Below are positions 33,898 through 41,925 of a stretch of 64,000 nt of DNA, piece after piece; the first letter of the stretch is position 1; each line of letters starts with the position of its first letter. This stretch comes from Paenibacillus bovis (GTDB lineage Bacteria > Bacillota > Bacilli > Paenibacillales > Paenibacillaceae), in NCBI RefSeq assembly GCF_001421015.2, contig NZ_CP013023.1:186001-250000 (forward strand). Direction: 5' to 3'. The position numbers and the translations under genes are program-made. The notes beneath the pieces are model-generated. The model saw nothing but the letters and a program-made list of their open reading frames with translations, was not told the DNA's origin and ran no database searches.

Positions 33898-34740
33898 ATG
33901 CAGCAATCTCATCCGGAATATCTCCCGGAAACTACAACCGACTTGCCCGTACCTGCCGATTCATCTTCTGCAGAATCGCAAAGCGCTGACACGGCAGGTT
34001 CCAAAATCTGTTCCCGCTGCGGAGAATATCATCCGCTGTCGCATTATGCCCGGCGAACCGGGCGCAAATCTGGCAAAAGCCAGCGGCGAGGCACCTGCCG
34101 AAGCTGCCGCAAACAGCTCAAAAACCAGCTCGGAGATACACCGGAGACCGTACAGTCTGCGGACAAGGCAGACGTTCATGTACAGCCAATATCGGCGCCT
34201 ACCTCCCATGTCCATGCAATCCCGGCGGTGGCCCAGCCTTCTCCTGAGACGCAACCGACTGCAAAAGCCATGCATATCACGGCAGTCCGTCCCAATCGAC
34301 AGCTGCCTTCGATTGATCAAAAGGATATCCGCGGGCAGGGACTGGATCTGTCGATACTGCGTCCTACCCGCAAAGGTATTGTCTATATGCGCGGACGCAC
34401 CGACAAAGGACGCCGCTGGCATCAGGAAAGCGATCTGGAGACCGCGATTGTACTCGTCCGGGAATACGCCGCAGTCGTCGTGAACAAGCATACGATTCGC
34501 CGCCTGTACAGCAATCGTGCTTTCCGGCGATATATTCTGGAGCGGGATCAGTATACGTGCTACTTTTGCGGTGGATACGGCGATACACTCGACCATCTGC
34601 TGCCGCGGGCGCGCGGCGGACATACGACGCCGCTCAACTGCGTATGCGCCTGCAATCTGTGCAATCAGGCCAAAGCCGATCATGATCTATCCCATTTTAT
34701 CCAGCCAGAATCGACCGAATCCTTACCGGGCTCCGATTAG
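33898..34740 (+). CDS. HNH endonuclease-like protein with N-terminal zinc finger
   Basis: 280 residues. A Cys4 module is at about residues 38-72 (ICSRCGEYHPLSHY... GTCRSCRKQ), followed by a Pro/Thr/Gln-rich linker and, in the C-terminal third, an HNH nuclease domain: RDQYTCYFCGGYGDTLDHLLPRARGG then NCVCACNLCNQAKAD. The D-H...N...H set and two CxxC zinc knuckles are complete, so DNA cleavage or nicking is plausible. Between linker and HNH lies a basic segment (YMRGRTDKGRRWHQESD) that could contact DNA. The ATG at 33898 follows AGGTGA. There is no phage or methylase context. Confidence 0.78.
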   Translation: MQQSHPEYLPETTTDLPVPADSSSAESQSADTAGSKICSRCGEYHPLSHYARRTGRKSGKSQRRGTCRSCRKQLKNQLGDTPETVQSADKADVHVQPISAPTSHVHAIPAVAQPSPETQPTAKAMHITAVRPNRQLPSIDQKDIRGQGLDLSILRPTRKGIVYMRGRTDKGRRWHQESDLETAIVLVREYAAVVVNKHTIRRLYSNRAFRRYILERDQYTCYFCGGYGDTLDHLLPRARGGHTTPLNCVCACNLCNQAKADHDLSHFIQPESTESLPGSD

Positions 34741-34771
34741 TGATGACCAGGCTCAACGGTTCGCCCCATCC

Positions 34772-34821
34772 AAAAAGCAGCCCTGTGTTCCGTACTCACT
34801 GTACGAAACCGGGCTGCTTTT
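34772..34821. terminator. Bidirectional terminator
   Basis: AAAAGCAGCCC...TTCGTAC-like arms pair around TCACT (left 34773-34796, right 34801-34821), with T-runs on both sides, between the convergent HNH and thioesterase genes. Confidence 0.8.
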
Positions 34822-34823
34822 GG

Positions 34824-34853
34824 CTGTTTCTGTTTCTGTTTCTGTTTCTGTTC
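34824..34853 (-). repeat. Five tandem hexamers ACAGAA after the thioesterase stop codon
   Basis: On the plus strand CTGTTT occurs four times followed by CTGTTC. On the coding minus strand it reads GAACAGAAACAGAAACAG and begins 11 nt after the TAA, ending at the terminator. Confidence 0.9.
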
Positions 34854-34864
34854 CTTTAGGACTG

Positions 34865-35431
34865 TTATTCCCACGGATAATCAGTCGTCAGATAATCTGC
34901 AAATTCCTTGCTTTCTTCCCGGCGCTGACGGCGCATGGCAGCCCGCGAAGGCGCAGTTTCGTGCAGCTTGCGCTCTTCTTCGGTCTCCGGCACTACAGTA
35001 GGTACCTGCACTTTGCGCTTTCCTTCCCCTATCGCTACAAAAGTCAAAAATGCGGTTGCTGCAATATTGCGTTCACCGGACTTCAGATCCTCCCGAATCA
35101 CTTTGACGAATACTTCCATCGAGCTGCGTCCCGTCCAGGTCACAAAAGATTCCAGTGTGACCGAATCCGATGGATTGATCGGATACAGAAAGTCCACCGA
35201 GTCGGTAGATGCCGTAACCGTATCGACCCGGCATAGCTTGGAAGCGGCAATAGAAGCGATATCATCAATATAGGACATCAGCTTGCCGCCGAACAATGTA
35301 TTGTGGTTATTGACGTCTGTCGGGAATACGCGCGCCGTCTTGAAGCAGCGCGTCTCCCGTACATATTTGGTGGCTACCGGTTCGCTTGAACCGGCAGTAG
35401 CCGTGGATGGATGCAGATGGTTATTTTTCAT
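34865..35431 (-). CDS. Acyl-CoA thioesterase, hotdog fold (YkhA-like)
   Basis: 188 residues with a single hotdog domain: TDVNNHNTLFGGKLMSYIDDIASIAASK carries the catalytic Asn-His/Asp region, and VDFLYPINPSDSVTLESFVTWTGRSSMEVFVKV the central strands. The C-terminal 40 residues are highly charged (RAAMRRQRREESKEF). This matches the cytoplasmic acyl-CoA hydrolases that release CoA from medium- or long-chain acyl-CoA. AAGGTAG precedes the ATG. It is monocistronic and carries an ACAGAA repeat array in its 3' untranslated region. Confidence 0.9.
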   Translation of the reverse strand: MKNNHLHPSTATAGSSEPVATKYVRETRCFKTARVFPTDVNNHNTLFGGKLMSYIDDIASIAASKLCRVDTVTASTDSVDFLYPINPSDSVTLESFVTWTGRSSMEVFVKVIREDLKSGERNIAATAFLTFVAIGEGKRKVQVPTVVPETEEERKLHETAPSRAAMRRQRREESKEFADYLTTDYPWE

Positions 35432-35482
35432 GAGTTGATCTACCTTCTTTACGTTGGATATTCTGGCTGTCTGAACTATTTA

Positions 35483-35674
35483 TTATTCGTGATAGTCTTC
35501 GCGGCTTTTTTTGAACTGTTTTATCGATTCAGGAAGTGGAGGCTCTGCTGTCGATGTTGCCAATCCTGACGACGATTGATTCAGAGCAGCGATGCCGGTA
35601 ATCTCCTGTACCTCCTGCAAAAAGGCATCCAGTCTCGCAGCGGCCAGCATCATCGCTTCTTCCACCTCCGGCAA
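35483..35674 (-). pseudogene. C-terminal part of the TPM protein in the -1 frame
   Basis: 63 codons open from a TTG at 35674, without a ribosome-binding site, in the frame -1 relative to the TPM gene that overlaps it. The sequence PEVEEAMMLAAARLDAFLQEV is an acidic amphipathic helix that continues the helical register of the upstream protein when one C is added at the C5 run (35682-35686). I read it as the true C-terminus of that protein, separated by an indel, a sequencing error or ribosomal frameshifting, rather than an independent gene. Confidence 0.6.
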
Positions 35675-37254
35675 ATGGATCGGGGGTTGATCAATCGACG
35701 TCGAACCTGCTCCAGCATATGGAAGCTCTCGTTCTGGGATTGCTGCGCAGCCAGCGCTTCTTCGGGGATACCGGTCAGCAGCTGTACGCCTTCGCGGTGA
35801 CGGGCGCTCATGGTTTCCCAGTTCTCTATCAGCAGCTTTTTGTGCAGATCCAGCTCATCCCTGTAACCCAGAATCGCATTTCGCTGCTGCTGAATTTGTT
35901 CCAGTGCTGTTCTCACTTCGCGGCCAAGCGCATCGGCATGATCATACTGCCGATTACGTTCATCCAGTGCCTCGGCCATTTCCGGCAGCAGCTGTTCTAC
36001 ACGGAGCCGCAGCTCCTGCATTCTGATGTAGCGATCACGCTGCTCCTGGATATGCACTCTGGCATACTGTTCCCGCAGCAATTCCAATTCCTGCTCATAC
36101 CGTTCCGGCAGCAGCTGCAATTGCTCCAGCTGCTGTGGGGCCTGCATCAGGATATCTCGGGAACGTTCCCGATCATTATATTCAGTATTTCTCTGCTGGC
36201 TCTGCTGCTCCGAAGATAGTCCGGACAGATCGGATAGCATTGCTGCTCCATTTCGACCTGTTGTATCCGGCTCATCATTCTTCGCCAGCTCTGTTGCCGG
36301 AGCAGCGATTCCGGCGATTTGCAGCCACTGCTCGATCCGGGCTACCTGTGTATTCAGCTGCTGCTCCAGTCCCTGAAGCTCCTTGGCAGGCCTGGCAGTG
36401 GAGAACAGCGAGATATTGCGCGACTCTATACATTGTCTCAGCCTGTCCAGTTGAATAGAGCATTTTTGTATTTCCTGCTCCGGCGCAGGCAGTATGAACG
36501 AGGCAGACGTGCCCTGATCCCGCGATTTGGCGCATATGAGCGAATCCAGCCGTTCTTTCCATTCCTCTACCCGTGCCCGGAGTCTGGCCTGACGACGATG
36601 CAGCTTTTCCGAAGCGACAGCCCGGATGATCAGCAGCACCAGCAGGGCGATTACCACGCCTCCTCCCAGCAAATACAGGATCACCTGCGGCAAGAAAGCC
36701 CTCATCTGATCAAGCAGCGATAGCTGCCCTGTCGCTGGTACAGCCTGGCTTGTATCCGGACTGGAGATATCGCCCAGCCCGTTAAGATAGTCACTGACTG
36801 CGATGACGCCACCAGCCAGATCTCCTTTTTTGGCATAAGGGACAAATTGACTGTCGGTTACACCTGCAATACTGCCGGCATTACTTCTGGCGATCCGCTT
36901 CGACAGCTCTTCGTTATCGAATACCAGATGCACATAATTAGGATCGGTGGTAATCATCAGCAGCAACTGATTGCCCGAGAATCCGGTTTGTTCATAAATG
37001 TCATTCGCCAGTTTCATTCCTTCGGACTGGCTCATTGCCGTGCCAGTAATCACGTACAGATCATATGTATGATGATCCAGCCTGGCATTCATCCGGCTAA
37101 TATCCTCTTCGGCAAACAAACCGGCATGATCCATAATATGGCCTTGCTGTTTTGCTGCCTGTGCACTCTCTGGATACAGGCAAATATATACCGCAAGCAA
37201 AAGCAGCAGGATGACCGGCATATACCGAATAGTAGGTAGTTTGTTGTTCCTCAT
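35650..37254 (-). CDS. TPM-domain membrane protein with long coiled coil, frameshifted at the 3' end
   Basis: 534 residues as read. A signal peptide (VILLLLLAVYICLYPESAQA) leads to a TPM domain (about 40-160; HIMDHAGLFAEEDISRMNARL, YDLYVITGTAM, FSGNQLLLMIT), a Pro/Ser spacer, a membrane span (VILYLLGGGVVIALLVLLII, about 190-210), and then more than 300 residues of charged, Gln/Glu-rich coiled coil inside the cell. The TPM domain would be extracytoplasmic, with a role in envelope maintenance in related proteins. The reading ends in an implausible basic tail (RSICRRWKKR) after a C5 run, where a -1 shift joins 62 further helical residues. AAAGGA precedes the ATG. Confidence 0.75.
   Translation of the reverse strand: MRNNKLPTIRYMPVILLLLLAVYICLYPESAQAAKQQGHIMDHAGLFAEEDISRMNARLDHHTYDLYVITGTAMSQSEGMKLANDIYEQTGFSGNQLLLMITTDPNYVHLVFDNEELSKRIARSNAGSIAGVTDSQFVPYAKKGDLAGGVIAVSDYLNGLGDISSPDTSQAVPATGQLSLLDQMRAFLPQVILYLLGGGVVIALLVLLIIRAVASEKLHRRQARLRARVEEWKERLDSLICAKSRDQGTSASFILPAPEQEIQKCSIQLDRLRQCIESRNISLFSTARPAKELQGLEQQLNTQVARIEQWLQIAGIAAPATELAKNDEPDTTGRNGAAMLSDLSGLSSEQQSQQRNTEYNDRERSRDILMQAPQQLEQLQLLPERYEQELELLREQYARVHIQEQRDRYIRMQELRLRVEQLLPEMAEALDERNRQYDHADALGREVRTALEQIQQQRNAILGYRDELDLHKKLLIENWETMSARHREGVQLLTGIPEEALAAQQSQNESFHMLEQVRRRLINPRSICRRWKKR
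35682..35686 (-). other. C5 homopolymer: probable frameshift site
   Basis: The coding strand reads ATC AAC CCC CGA. Adding one C, or slipping back one base with the proline tRNA re-pairing on CCC, gives ATC AAC CCC CCG ATC CAT TTG CCG GAG, which joins the -1 frame that continues to 35483. Confidence 0.6.
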
Positions 37255-37395
37255 GATCGTTCCTTTCTCCTCAGAAGCATTCCACAGGGGAGACTTTCAC
37301 AGGAAGAAGCGGCTTCCGAATTGTCTGTATACGTTATTATGATACAATTATCGGTATTAATGAAGAAAATCGTTTGCAAAAGGAGGCTATTCCCC

Positions 37396-38055
37396 ATGTC
37401 GATGGAGACTACTGCTATCTTACCAGAATTATTATCCCTAAATACCGGACTGCCGGTCAATGTGGAGTGGGATGGCAAAACCGTATTCACCGGATTTATC
37501 AAAAAGCCCGTGCCTCATACGGTCGGCATCTCTGCAGACGGATTGGAGCAGGACGGTCAGGGTGATCTGAAAAACCACGGCGGCCCGGACAAGGCAGCCT
37601 GTGTTTATTCTGCCGATCATTATCCGTGGTGGAGCGAACAGATGAATCGTTCTTTCGAAGCGGGGGCGTTTGGCGAGAACTTTACGGTCAGCGGACTTCG
37701 GGAACAGGATGTACATATTGGCGATGTGTACCGGATCGGAACAGCTGTCGTACAGGTCAGCCAGCCGCGTCAGCCTTGCTTCAAGTTGTCGGCGCATCTG
37801 GAGCGCAAGGAAATGATTTTGCGTGTACGGGATACGGGGTATTCAGGCTTTTATTTCCGCGTGCTGGAGCCGGGTCAGGTTACGGCAGGAGACCGATTTG
37901 AATGGTTGCGCCATGAAGGGAACGGAACGACAATCGCAGACTGCAATCAGGTGCTGTATCACGAACGCGGAGACACTCCACTGCTGCGTCAGCTGCTGGA
38001 TGAGCCGGCACTCGCTTCTTCACTGCACAAGCACCTCAGCAAGCGTCTTGGCTAG
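37396..38055 (+). CDS. MOSC domain protein (YiiM-like)
   Basis: 219 residues. The MOSC core has GLEQDGQGDLKNHGGPDKAACVY, then GAFGENFTVSGL and a conserved Cys in SQPRQPCFKL, which is the sulfur or molybdenum-cofactor ligand position in the family. A 3-alpha domain follows (TIADCNQVLYHERGDTPLLRQLL). Such proteins detoxify N-hydroxylated base analogues or move sulfur to metal centres. The ATG at 37396 has AAAGGAGG 9 nt upstream; a frame open from 37321 is non-homologous. A Crp/Fnr gene follows 15 bp downstream in one operon. Confidence 0.9.
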   Translation: MSMETTAILPELLSLNTGLPVNVEWDGKTVFTGFIKKPVPHTVGISADGLEQDGQGDLKNHGGPDKAACVYSADHYPWWSEQMNRSFEAGAFGENFTVSGLREQDVHIGDVYRIGTAVVQVSQPRQPCFKLSAHLERKEMILRVRDTGYSGFYFRVLEPGQVTAGDRFEWLRHEGNGTTIADCNQVLYHERGDTPLLRQLLDEPALASSLHKHLSKRLG

Positions 38056-38070
38056 GGAAGGAGATAACTT

Positions 38071-38592
38071 ATGATTATTCACAAAGGCGAGACTTTATTC
38101 CGCCAGGGAGAGAGCGGCCCACTGTACCGGATCAAAAGCGGACTGTTCAAGATTGTGCGTCTGCATGAAGATGGTAGCATGTTTTTATTCAATATTATCG
38201 TGCCCGGCGAGATGATCCCGCATCATTCCCTGATCAGCCCAATGAATTATCACGGCACAGCGATTGCACTGATTTCGGGAGAGGTGGAAATCGTGCATGC
38301 GGCCGAATGGTACGATCAGCTGAATCGCGATCCTGCCCGCTATCACGAAGTGGCTGCCCTGCTGCAGGACAAGCTGCGCATGATGCAGCAGCGGATCGAC
38401 CAGCTCACCCGGGTCACCCCGGCAGACAAGCTGGAACAGCTACAGCACTGGTTTGCCACTTATCTCAAAGATATCCCGATCACCGAAATCATCACCCAGG
38501 ACGAAATCGGCCAGCTGATCGGACTCCGGCGCGAGACGGTAAATCGACTGCTGCGTGCGCAGGCTAAAAAGCAGGACTCTTCCTTTTCGTAA
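38071..38592 (+). CDS. Crp/Fnr family transcriptional regulator
   Basis: 173 residues: a cNMP-binding-like beta barrel (KGETLFRQGESGPLYRIKSGLFKIVRL, GEMIPHHSLI), a dimerisation helix rich in Gln/Arg, and a C-terminal winged helix (ITQDEIGQLIGLRRETVNRLLR). It is shorter than the usual 220-230 residues, lacking about 40 residues of the barrel start. There is no N-terminal Cys cluster, so no Fnr-type iron-sulfur site. AAGGAG lies 7 nt before the ATG. Co-transcription with the MOSC gene suggests control of molybdenum-, sulfur- or nitrosative-stress functions. Confidence 0.88.
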   Translation: MIIHKGETLFRQGESGPLYRIKSGLFKIVRLHEDGSMFLFNIIVPGEMIPHHSLISPMNYHGTAIALISGEVEIVHAAEWYDQLNRDPARYHEVAALLQDKLRMMQQRIDQLTRVTPADKLEQLQHWFATYLKDIPITEIITQDEIGQLIGLRRETVNRLLRAQAKKQDSSFS

Positions 38593-38621
38593 GCTCAACT
38601 TTAATTTGTATCAAAATCGCT

Positions 38622-38659
38622 AAAGAACATCCAGTTTTGAAGCTGGATGTTCTTTTTTT
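38622..38659 (+). terminator. Terminator of the MOSC-Crp operon
   Basis: AAAGAACATCCAG (38622-38634) pairs with CTGGATGTTCTTT (38643-38655), followed by a T-run. Confidence 0.9.
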
Positions 38660-38857
38660 GAGATTGATTTAACTATATATACAAAATACAAATAAAATTA
38701 GATAGATAGTTTATGCAGCGAGCAAATCAATATGAACTATAAAGTGTATACACTATACGGAAAGAAATACCGTTAATAAAGAAGAGACGAGACCAGCATC
38801 GGGCTATATCTTGATTTATGCCAGTCTTCTCAACTTGTACATAGAAGGGATTATAAA

Positions 38858-40228
38858 ATGAATAAAATATGTAAATGGATAGTTGGTATACTCACTCTTT
38901 CATTATTTTTACAGCCTGGTTCAGGCTTCGCAGCCACTTCTACAGAAAAGCAAGACGAGATCGGAGCCAATACCCAGACTTTACCCAAGCTGGAAAATTA
39001 CTCTTTGCAGATTAAAAGTAATAAAAATCAGAAGACGATAAATACCCAAGCTTTTATACAAGATGGCTTACTAATGGTACCTGCAGCAGACCTGCTAAAC
39101 AACACTGGATTTTCTCTAAAAAAACTTCCTGGTTGGAGAGGGGAGTACCTAGCAGAACGAACAAACTTTCTTTCCAGTACTATTTTTAATCAATTAAAAT
39201 TTACACCCTCTTCTACATTTTCTAACCTTACTCTAAATGAAGGCTTTAATGGGGAAAGTGAGGATCAATATTTCTTCTTGCCAACTTATCCTAATTTTAC
39301 TCACGGACGCTTGTATGTTCCTCTTAAATTTATAGCATCCATGTTAAATTATGATGTTAATTATAATAAGTTTACTCATACTATTGTGCTTGATGATTGG
39401 GGAAACCAGAATGCAGCAGATATCCAGCAGGTTGGAGAATTTGTAAACCAATATATGAATGGAGCATTGGATGGATATAGCCCTGATCGTTCTTTGTATA
39501 CTCCGGGCTTTCTGGAGCACGAGAGCAGCAGGATGAATTATACATTTGCACATGATCAATGGAGCAACCCTCAACTAACGCTCAAAAATTGGAATATTCG
39601 TCATCTTTTCTTCGTATCTCAAGATCGTGCATTCGTGAAAATACCTTATGAAGAAGAAGGAGAAGTGTCTCGAACTGCTGGCGCAATATGGCTCGATTTG
39701 CTCCGAATAGATGGAGTATGGAAAGTTGATGTGTCTACTTTCTGGTCCCAGCCTATCTATATAGATAATATCGACCAGAAAATTAAAGAGATTGAAATTA
39801 CAAATCCTGAGAAAGTAAATGCGATTAAGTTGGGATTACATGCTTATTTTGATCAAGCCAATGCTAATGGTTTATCAATAGACGGAGACGCATCCGATTA
39901 TAAAACGTATCTTAAAAATATTGAGGTACTATATGCAGATGATCATCTGGCCTATATACGTGCCACATATAATTGGTCTTTCAACCCAACAGAAGACAAT
40001 TTTGAAAATTATAATATTTATTCAGATAAGGATTTTATTACAATGGAACGAGATTCAAAAGGAAGCTGGATCTATAAAGGCCACCTTGATTATAATTTAG
40101 ATACTCCCATCACAGAAACAACGATTCGTGGAAATTATAATGGTGGACCCAGTATTAGATTTACAGCATTCGATGATTATTACCTCGATGATCCGAACAT
40201 CAAATCCTCTGTTTCATTTTCTGAATAG
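38858..40228 (+). CDS. Secreted protein with stalk (copper amine oxidase N-terminal-like) domain
   Basis: 456 residues with a signal peptide (start MNKICKWIVGILTLSLFL, cleavage after GFAA). Residues 50-180 look like the paired beta 'stalk' repeats of the Cu_amine_oxidN1 family: FIQDGLLMVPAADLL and GRLYVPLKFIASMLNYDVNYNKFTHTIVL. The rest, with several WxxD and Tyr-rich stretches, is not recognised; a DUF4878/NTF2-like fold is conceivable. Codon use is markedly more AT-rich than the neighbours, a sign of transfer. AGAAGGGA precedes the ATG. It likely works at the cell wall; ligand unknown. Confidence 0.72.
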   Translation: MNKICKWIVGILTLSLFLQPGSGFAATSTEKQDEIGANTQTLPKLENYSLQIKSNKNQKTINTQAFIQDGLLMVPAADLLNNTGFSLKKLPGWRGEYLAERTNFLSSTIFNQLKFTPSSTFSNLTLNEGFNGESEDQYFFLPTYPNFTHGRLYVPLKFIASMLNYDVNYNKFTHTIVLDDWGNQNAADIQQVGEFVNQYMNGALDGYSPDRSLYTPGFLEHESSRMNYTFAHDQWSNPQLTLKNWNIRHLFFVSQDRAFVKIPYEEEGEVSRTAGAIWLDLLRIDGVWKVDVSTFWSQPIYIDNIDQKIKEIEITNPEKVNAIKLGLHAYFDQANANGLSIDGDASDYKTYLKNIEVLYADDHLAYIRATYNWSFNPTEDNFENYNIYSDKDFITMERDSKGSWIYKGHLDYNLDTPITETTIRGNYNGGPSIRFTAFDDYYLDDPNIKSSVSFSE

Positions 40229-40265
40229 AAGCAGTCAAACATTAAGCGCGGTTATATTCCACAAC

Positions 40266-40305
40266 AAAGCCGAAACCCTTAGTATAAAGGGTTTCGGCTC
40301 TTTTC
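40266..40305. terminator. Bidirectional terminator
   Basis: AGCCGAAACCCTT (40268-40280) pairs with AAGGGTTTCGGCT (40287-40299), followed by CTTTTCC, between the convergent stalk-protein and hmp genes. Confidence 0.85.
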
Positions 40306-40352
40306 CGCATTTACTCACGCTCTATTTCAATCACTTTTTACTTTTAGCCTGC

Positions 40353-41582
40353 TTACTTCCCGCTCGCTACCAGACTCGCTGCTGGGCCAAAAAATTCATA
40401 ATGCCGCTGCTCCACAGGAACCTCCAGCTGATCCAGTGCTGTATTGACCGCCTGCATGAACGGCAGCGGACCGCAGAAATAATAATCGGCGTTCAGATTT
40501 GGCACCATTTCCTTGAGCCAGTCGGGCTGCAGATAGCCTTCATAATGGAATACCGCATTCTGGCGATCCAGCTCGGTCGGCGTGCTGTAACAATAATACG
40601 CAGACAATCCCGGACATTCGCTGGCAATCTCCTCCACCTGACGGCGCATCGCGTGCAGCTCGCTGTTGGATGCTGCATGGATAAAGGTAATACCTGCTTG
40701 CGGCTGCTCGGCAGCCAGCGAGCGCAGCATACTCATCATCGGAGTCAGACCCACGCCGCCGCTGATCAGCACGACCGGACGACCGTGCTGGCGCTGCAGC
40801 TGGAAGTCTCCTGCCGGCGCGGACAGATACAGTACATCTCCTTCCTGCGCCTGCTCATGCAGATAGACCGACACCTGTCCAGCCGGACGCACATCATCGC
40901 CGTCTTCGCGCTTTACACTGATCCGGTAATACGGTTGCCCCGGACCATCCGACAGGCTGTACTGGCGGATCTGTTCATACGGTTGTCCCGGTACATGTAC
41001 CTTGACGCTGATATACTGCCCCGGCTCGAATGAAGCCAGTTCGCCGCCATCCTGCGGCACCAGATAAAAGGAGGTGATCACTGCACTTTCCCGCTCTTTG
41101 CGCTGTACAGTAAAGGCACGGAATCCTTCCCAACCACCCGGCTGCTGCTCGGCCGCCTGATACATCTCCTGCTCAATCCCGATAAAAGCATCTGCGATAA
41201 CGCCATAGGCTTTGGCCCATGCATCCAGAATCTCCGGCGTAGCCGCTTCACCAAGCACATCCTGGATCGCCTGCAGCAAATATTTGCCGACAATCGGATA
41301 TTGATCCGGACGGATTCCCAGACTGCGATGCTTGTGGGCAATCTGTTTGACTACAGGTAAAATCTCTTCCAGCCGATCGATATGCAGTGCCGCCATATAA
41401 ACTGCATTTGCCAGCGCGACCTGCTGCCGTCCCTGCTTTTGATTGGCATGGTTAAAAATATTCAGCAGCTCGGGATGAGCTTCGAACATGGTCTGATAGA
41501 ATCTTTTGGTAATATGTACCCCTTCGGTCTCCAATACAGGTACAGTCGATTTGATCACGTTAATGGTATGGGTATCCAGCAT
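40353..41582 (-). CDS. hmp: Flavohaemoglobin (nitric oxide dioxygenase)
   Basis: 409 residues in three domains. The globin (1-140) has Tyr29, Gln53 and proximal His85 (IAHKHRSLGI). An FAD-binding domain follows (RQYSLSDGPG), then an NAD(P)H domain (LISGGVGLTPMMSML, YFCGPLPFM). It converts NO to nitrate with O2 and NADPH in the cytoplasm. The start is the ATG at 41582, 8 nt after AAGGGAG; an upstream frame adds nine residues only. A perfect 16-bp AT palindrome about 100 bp upstream may bind an NO-responsive regulator. The coding strand downstream of the stop again carries short AAAGTA repeats. Confidence 0.95.
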   Translation of the reverse strand: MLDTHTINVIKSTVPVLETEGVHITKRFYQTMFEAHPELLNIFNHANQKQGRQQVALANAVYMAALHIDRLEEILPVVKQIAHKHRSLGIRPDQYPIVGKYLLQAIQDVLGEAATPEILDAWAKAYGVIADAFIGIEQEMYQAAEQQPGGWEGFRAFTVQRKERESAVITSFYLVPQDGGELASFEPGQYISVKVHVPGQPYEQIRQYSLSDGPGQPYYRISVKREDGDDVRPAGQVSVYLHEQAQEGDVLYLSAPAGDFQLQRQHGRPVVLISGGVGLTPMMSMLRSLAAEQPQAGITFIHAASNSELHAMRRQVEEIASECPGLSAYYCYSTPTELDRQNAVFHYEGYLQPDWLKEMVPNLNADYYFCGPLPFMQAVNTALDQLEVPVEQRHYEFFGPAASLVASGK

Positions 41583-41681
41583 ATTAATCGCTCCCTTGGT
41601 TTTGGTCATTTGCTGCTCTGCGACTACAGCAGTGTATCGACGATCATACCGCCCAGCCTAAGCCTATTCGATAATATTCGC

Positions 41682-41697
41682 AAATTAATATTAATTT
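41682..41697. promoter_or_regulatory. Perfect AT palindrome upstream of hmp
   Basis: AAATTAATATTAATTT is a perfect 16-bp inverted repeat about 100 bp before the hmp start. It could be an operator for an NO-responsive repressor such as NsrR, whose sites are AT-rich dyads, but the match is not diagnostic. Confidence 0.4.
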
Positions 41698-41814
41698 CAG
41701 ATATCTCAAATTCTATTCCCATTGTATGGAATCATGAGTGATTGAGATCACACCAAACGTTAACGTTCGTTCACAATTACCAAGCGGATCGCTCTATCCC
41801 TCTGCAGCCTGCAC

Positions 41815-41853
41815 AAAAAAGCCGTCCCCAAGGTGGACGGCTTTTGGCTTTTT
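41815..41853 (-). terminator. Terminator of the FlxA-like gene
   Basis: AAAAGCCGTCC (41817-41827) pairs with GGACGGCTTTT (41835-41845), with T-runs on both strands. Confidence 0.85.
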
Positions 41854-41925
41854 AATCTGGCTTGAACTCTTCGATTCGGCTTTTCCGTAGAACAATCCAT
41901 TCGGATCTATGATGCAGACTCGGGT

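Larger units (their letters stand above)
41583..41925. other. 343-bp intergenic region between hmp and the FlxA-like gene
   Basis: It holds the hmp promoter region with the palindrome at 41682-41697 and the terminator of the FlxA-like gene at 41815-41853. No further gene is seen. Confidence 0.55.

Noticed and set aside
34046..34483. Overlapping frame inside the HNH gene
   Set aside because: Shadow frame with no start signal; the HNH frame has intact motifs.
7194..34853. Short tandem arrays as CRISPR
   Set aside because: Units are 6-7 bp without spacers, and no cas genes are present.
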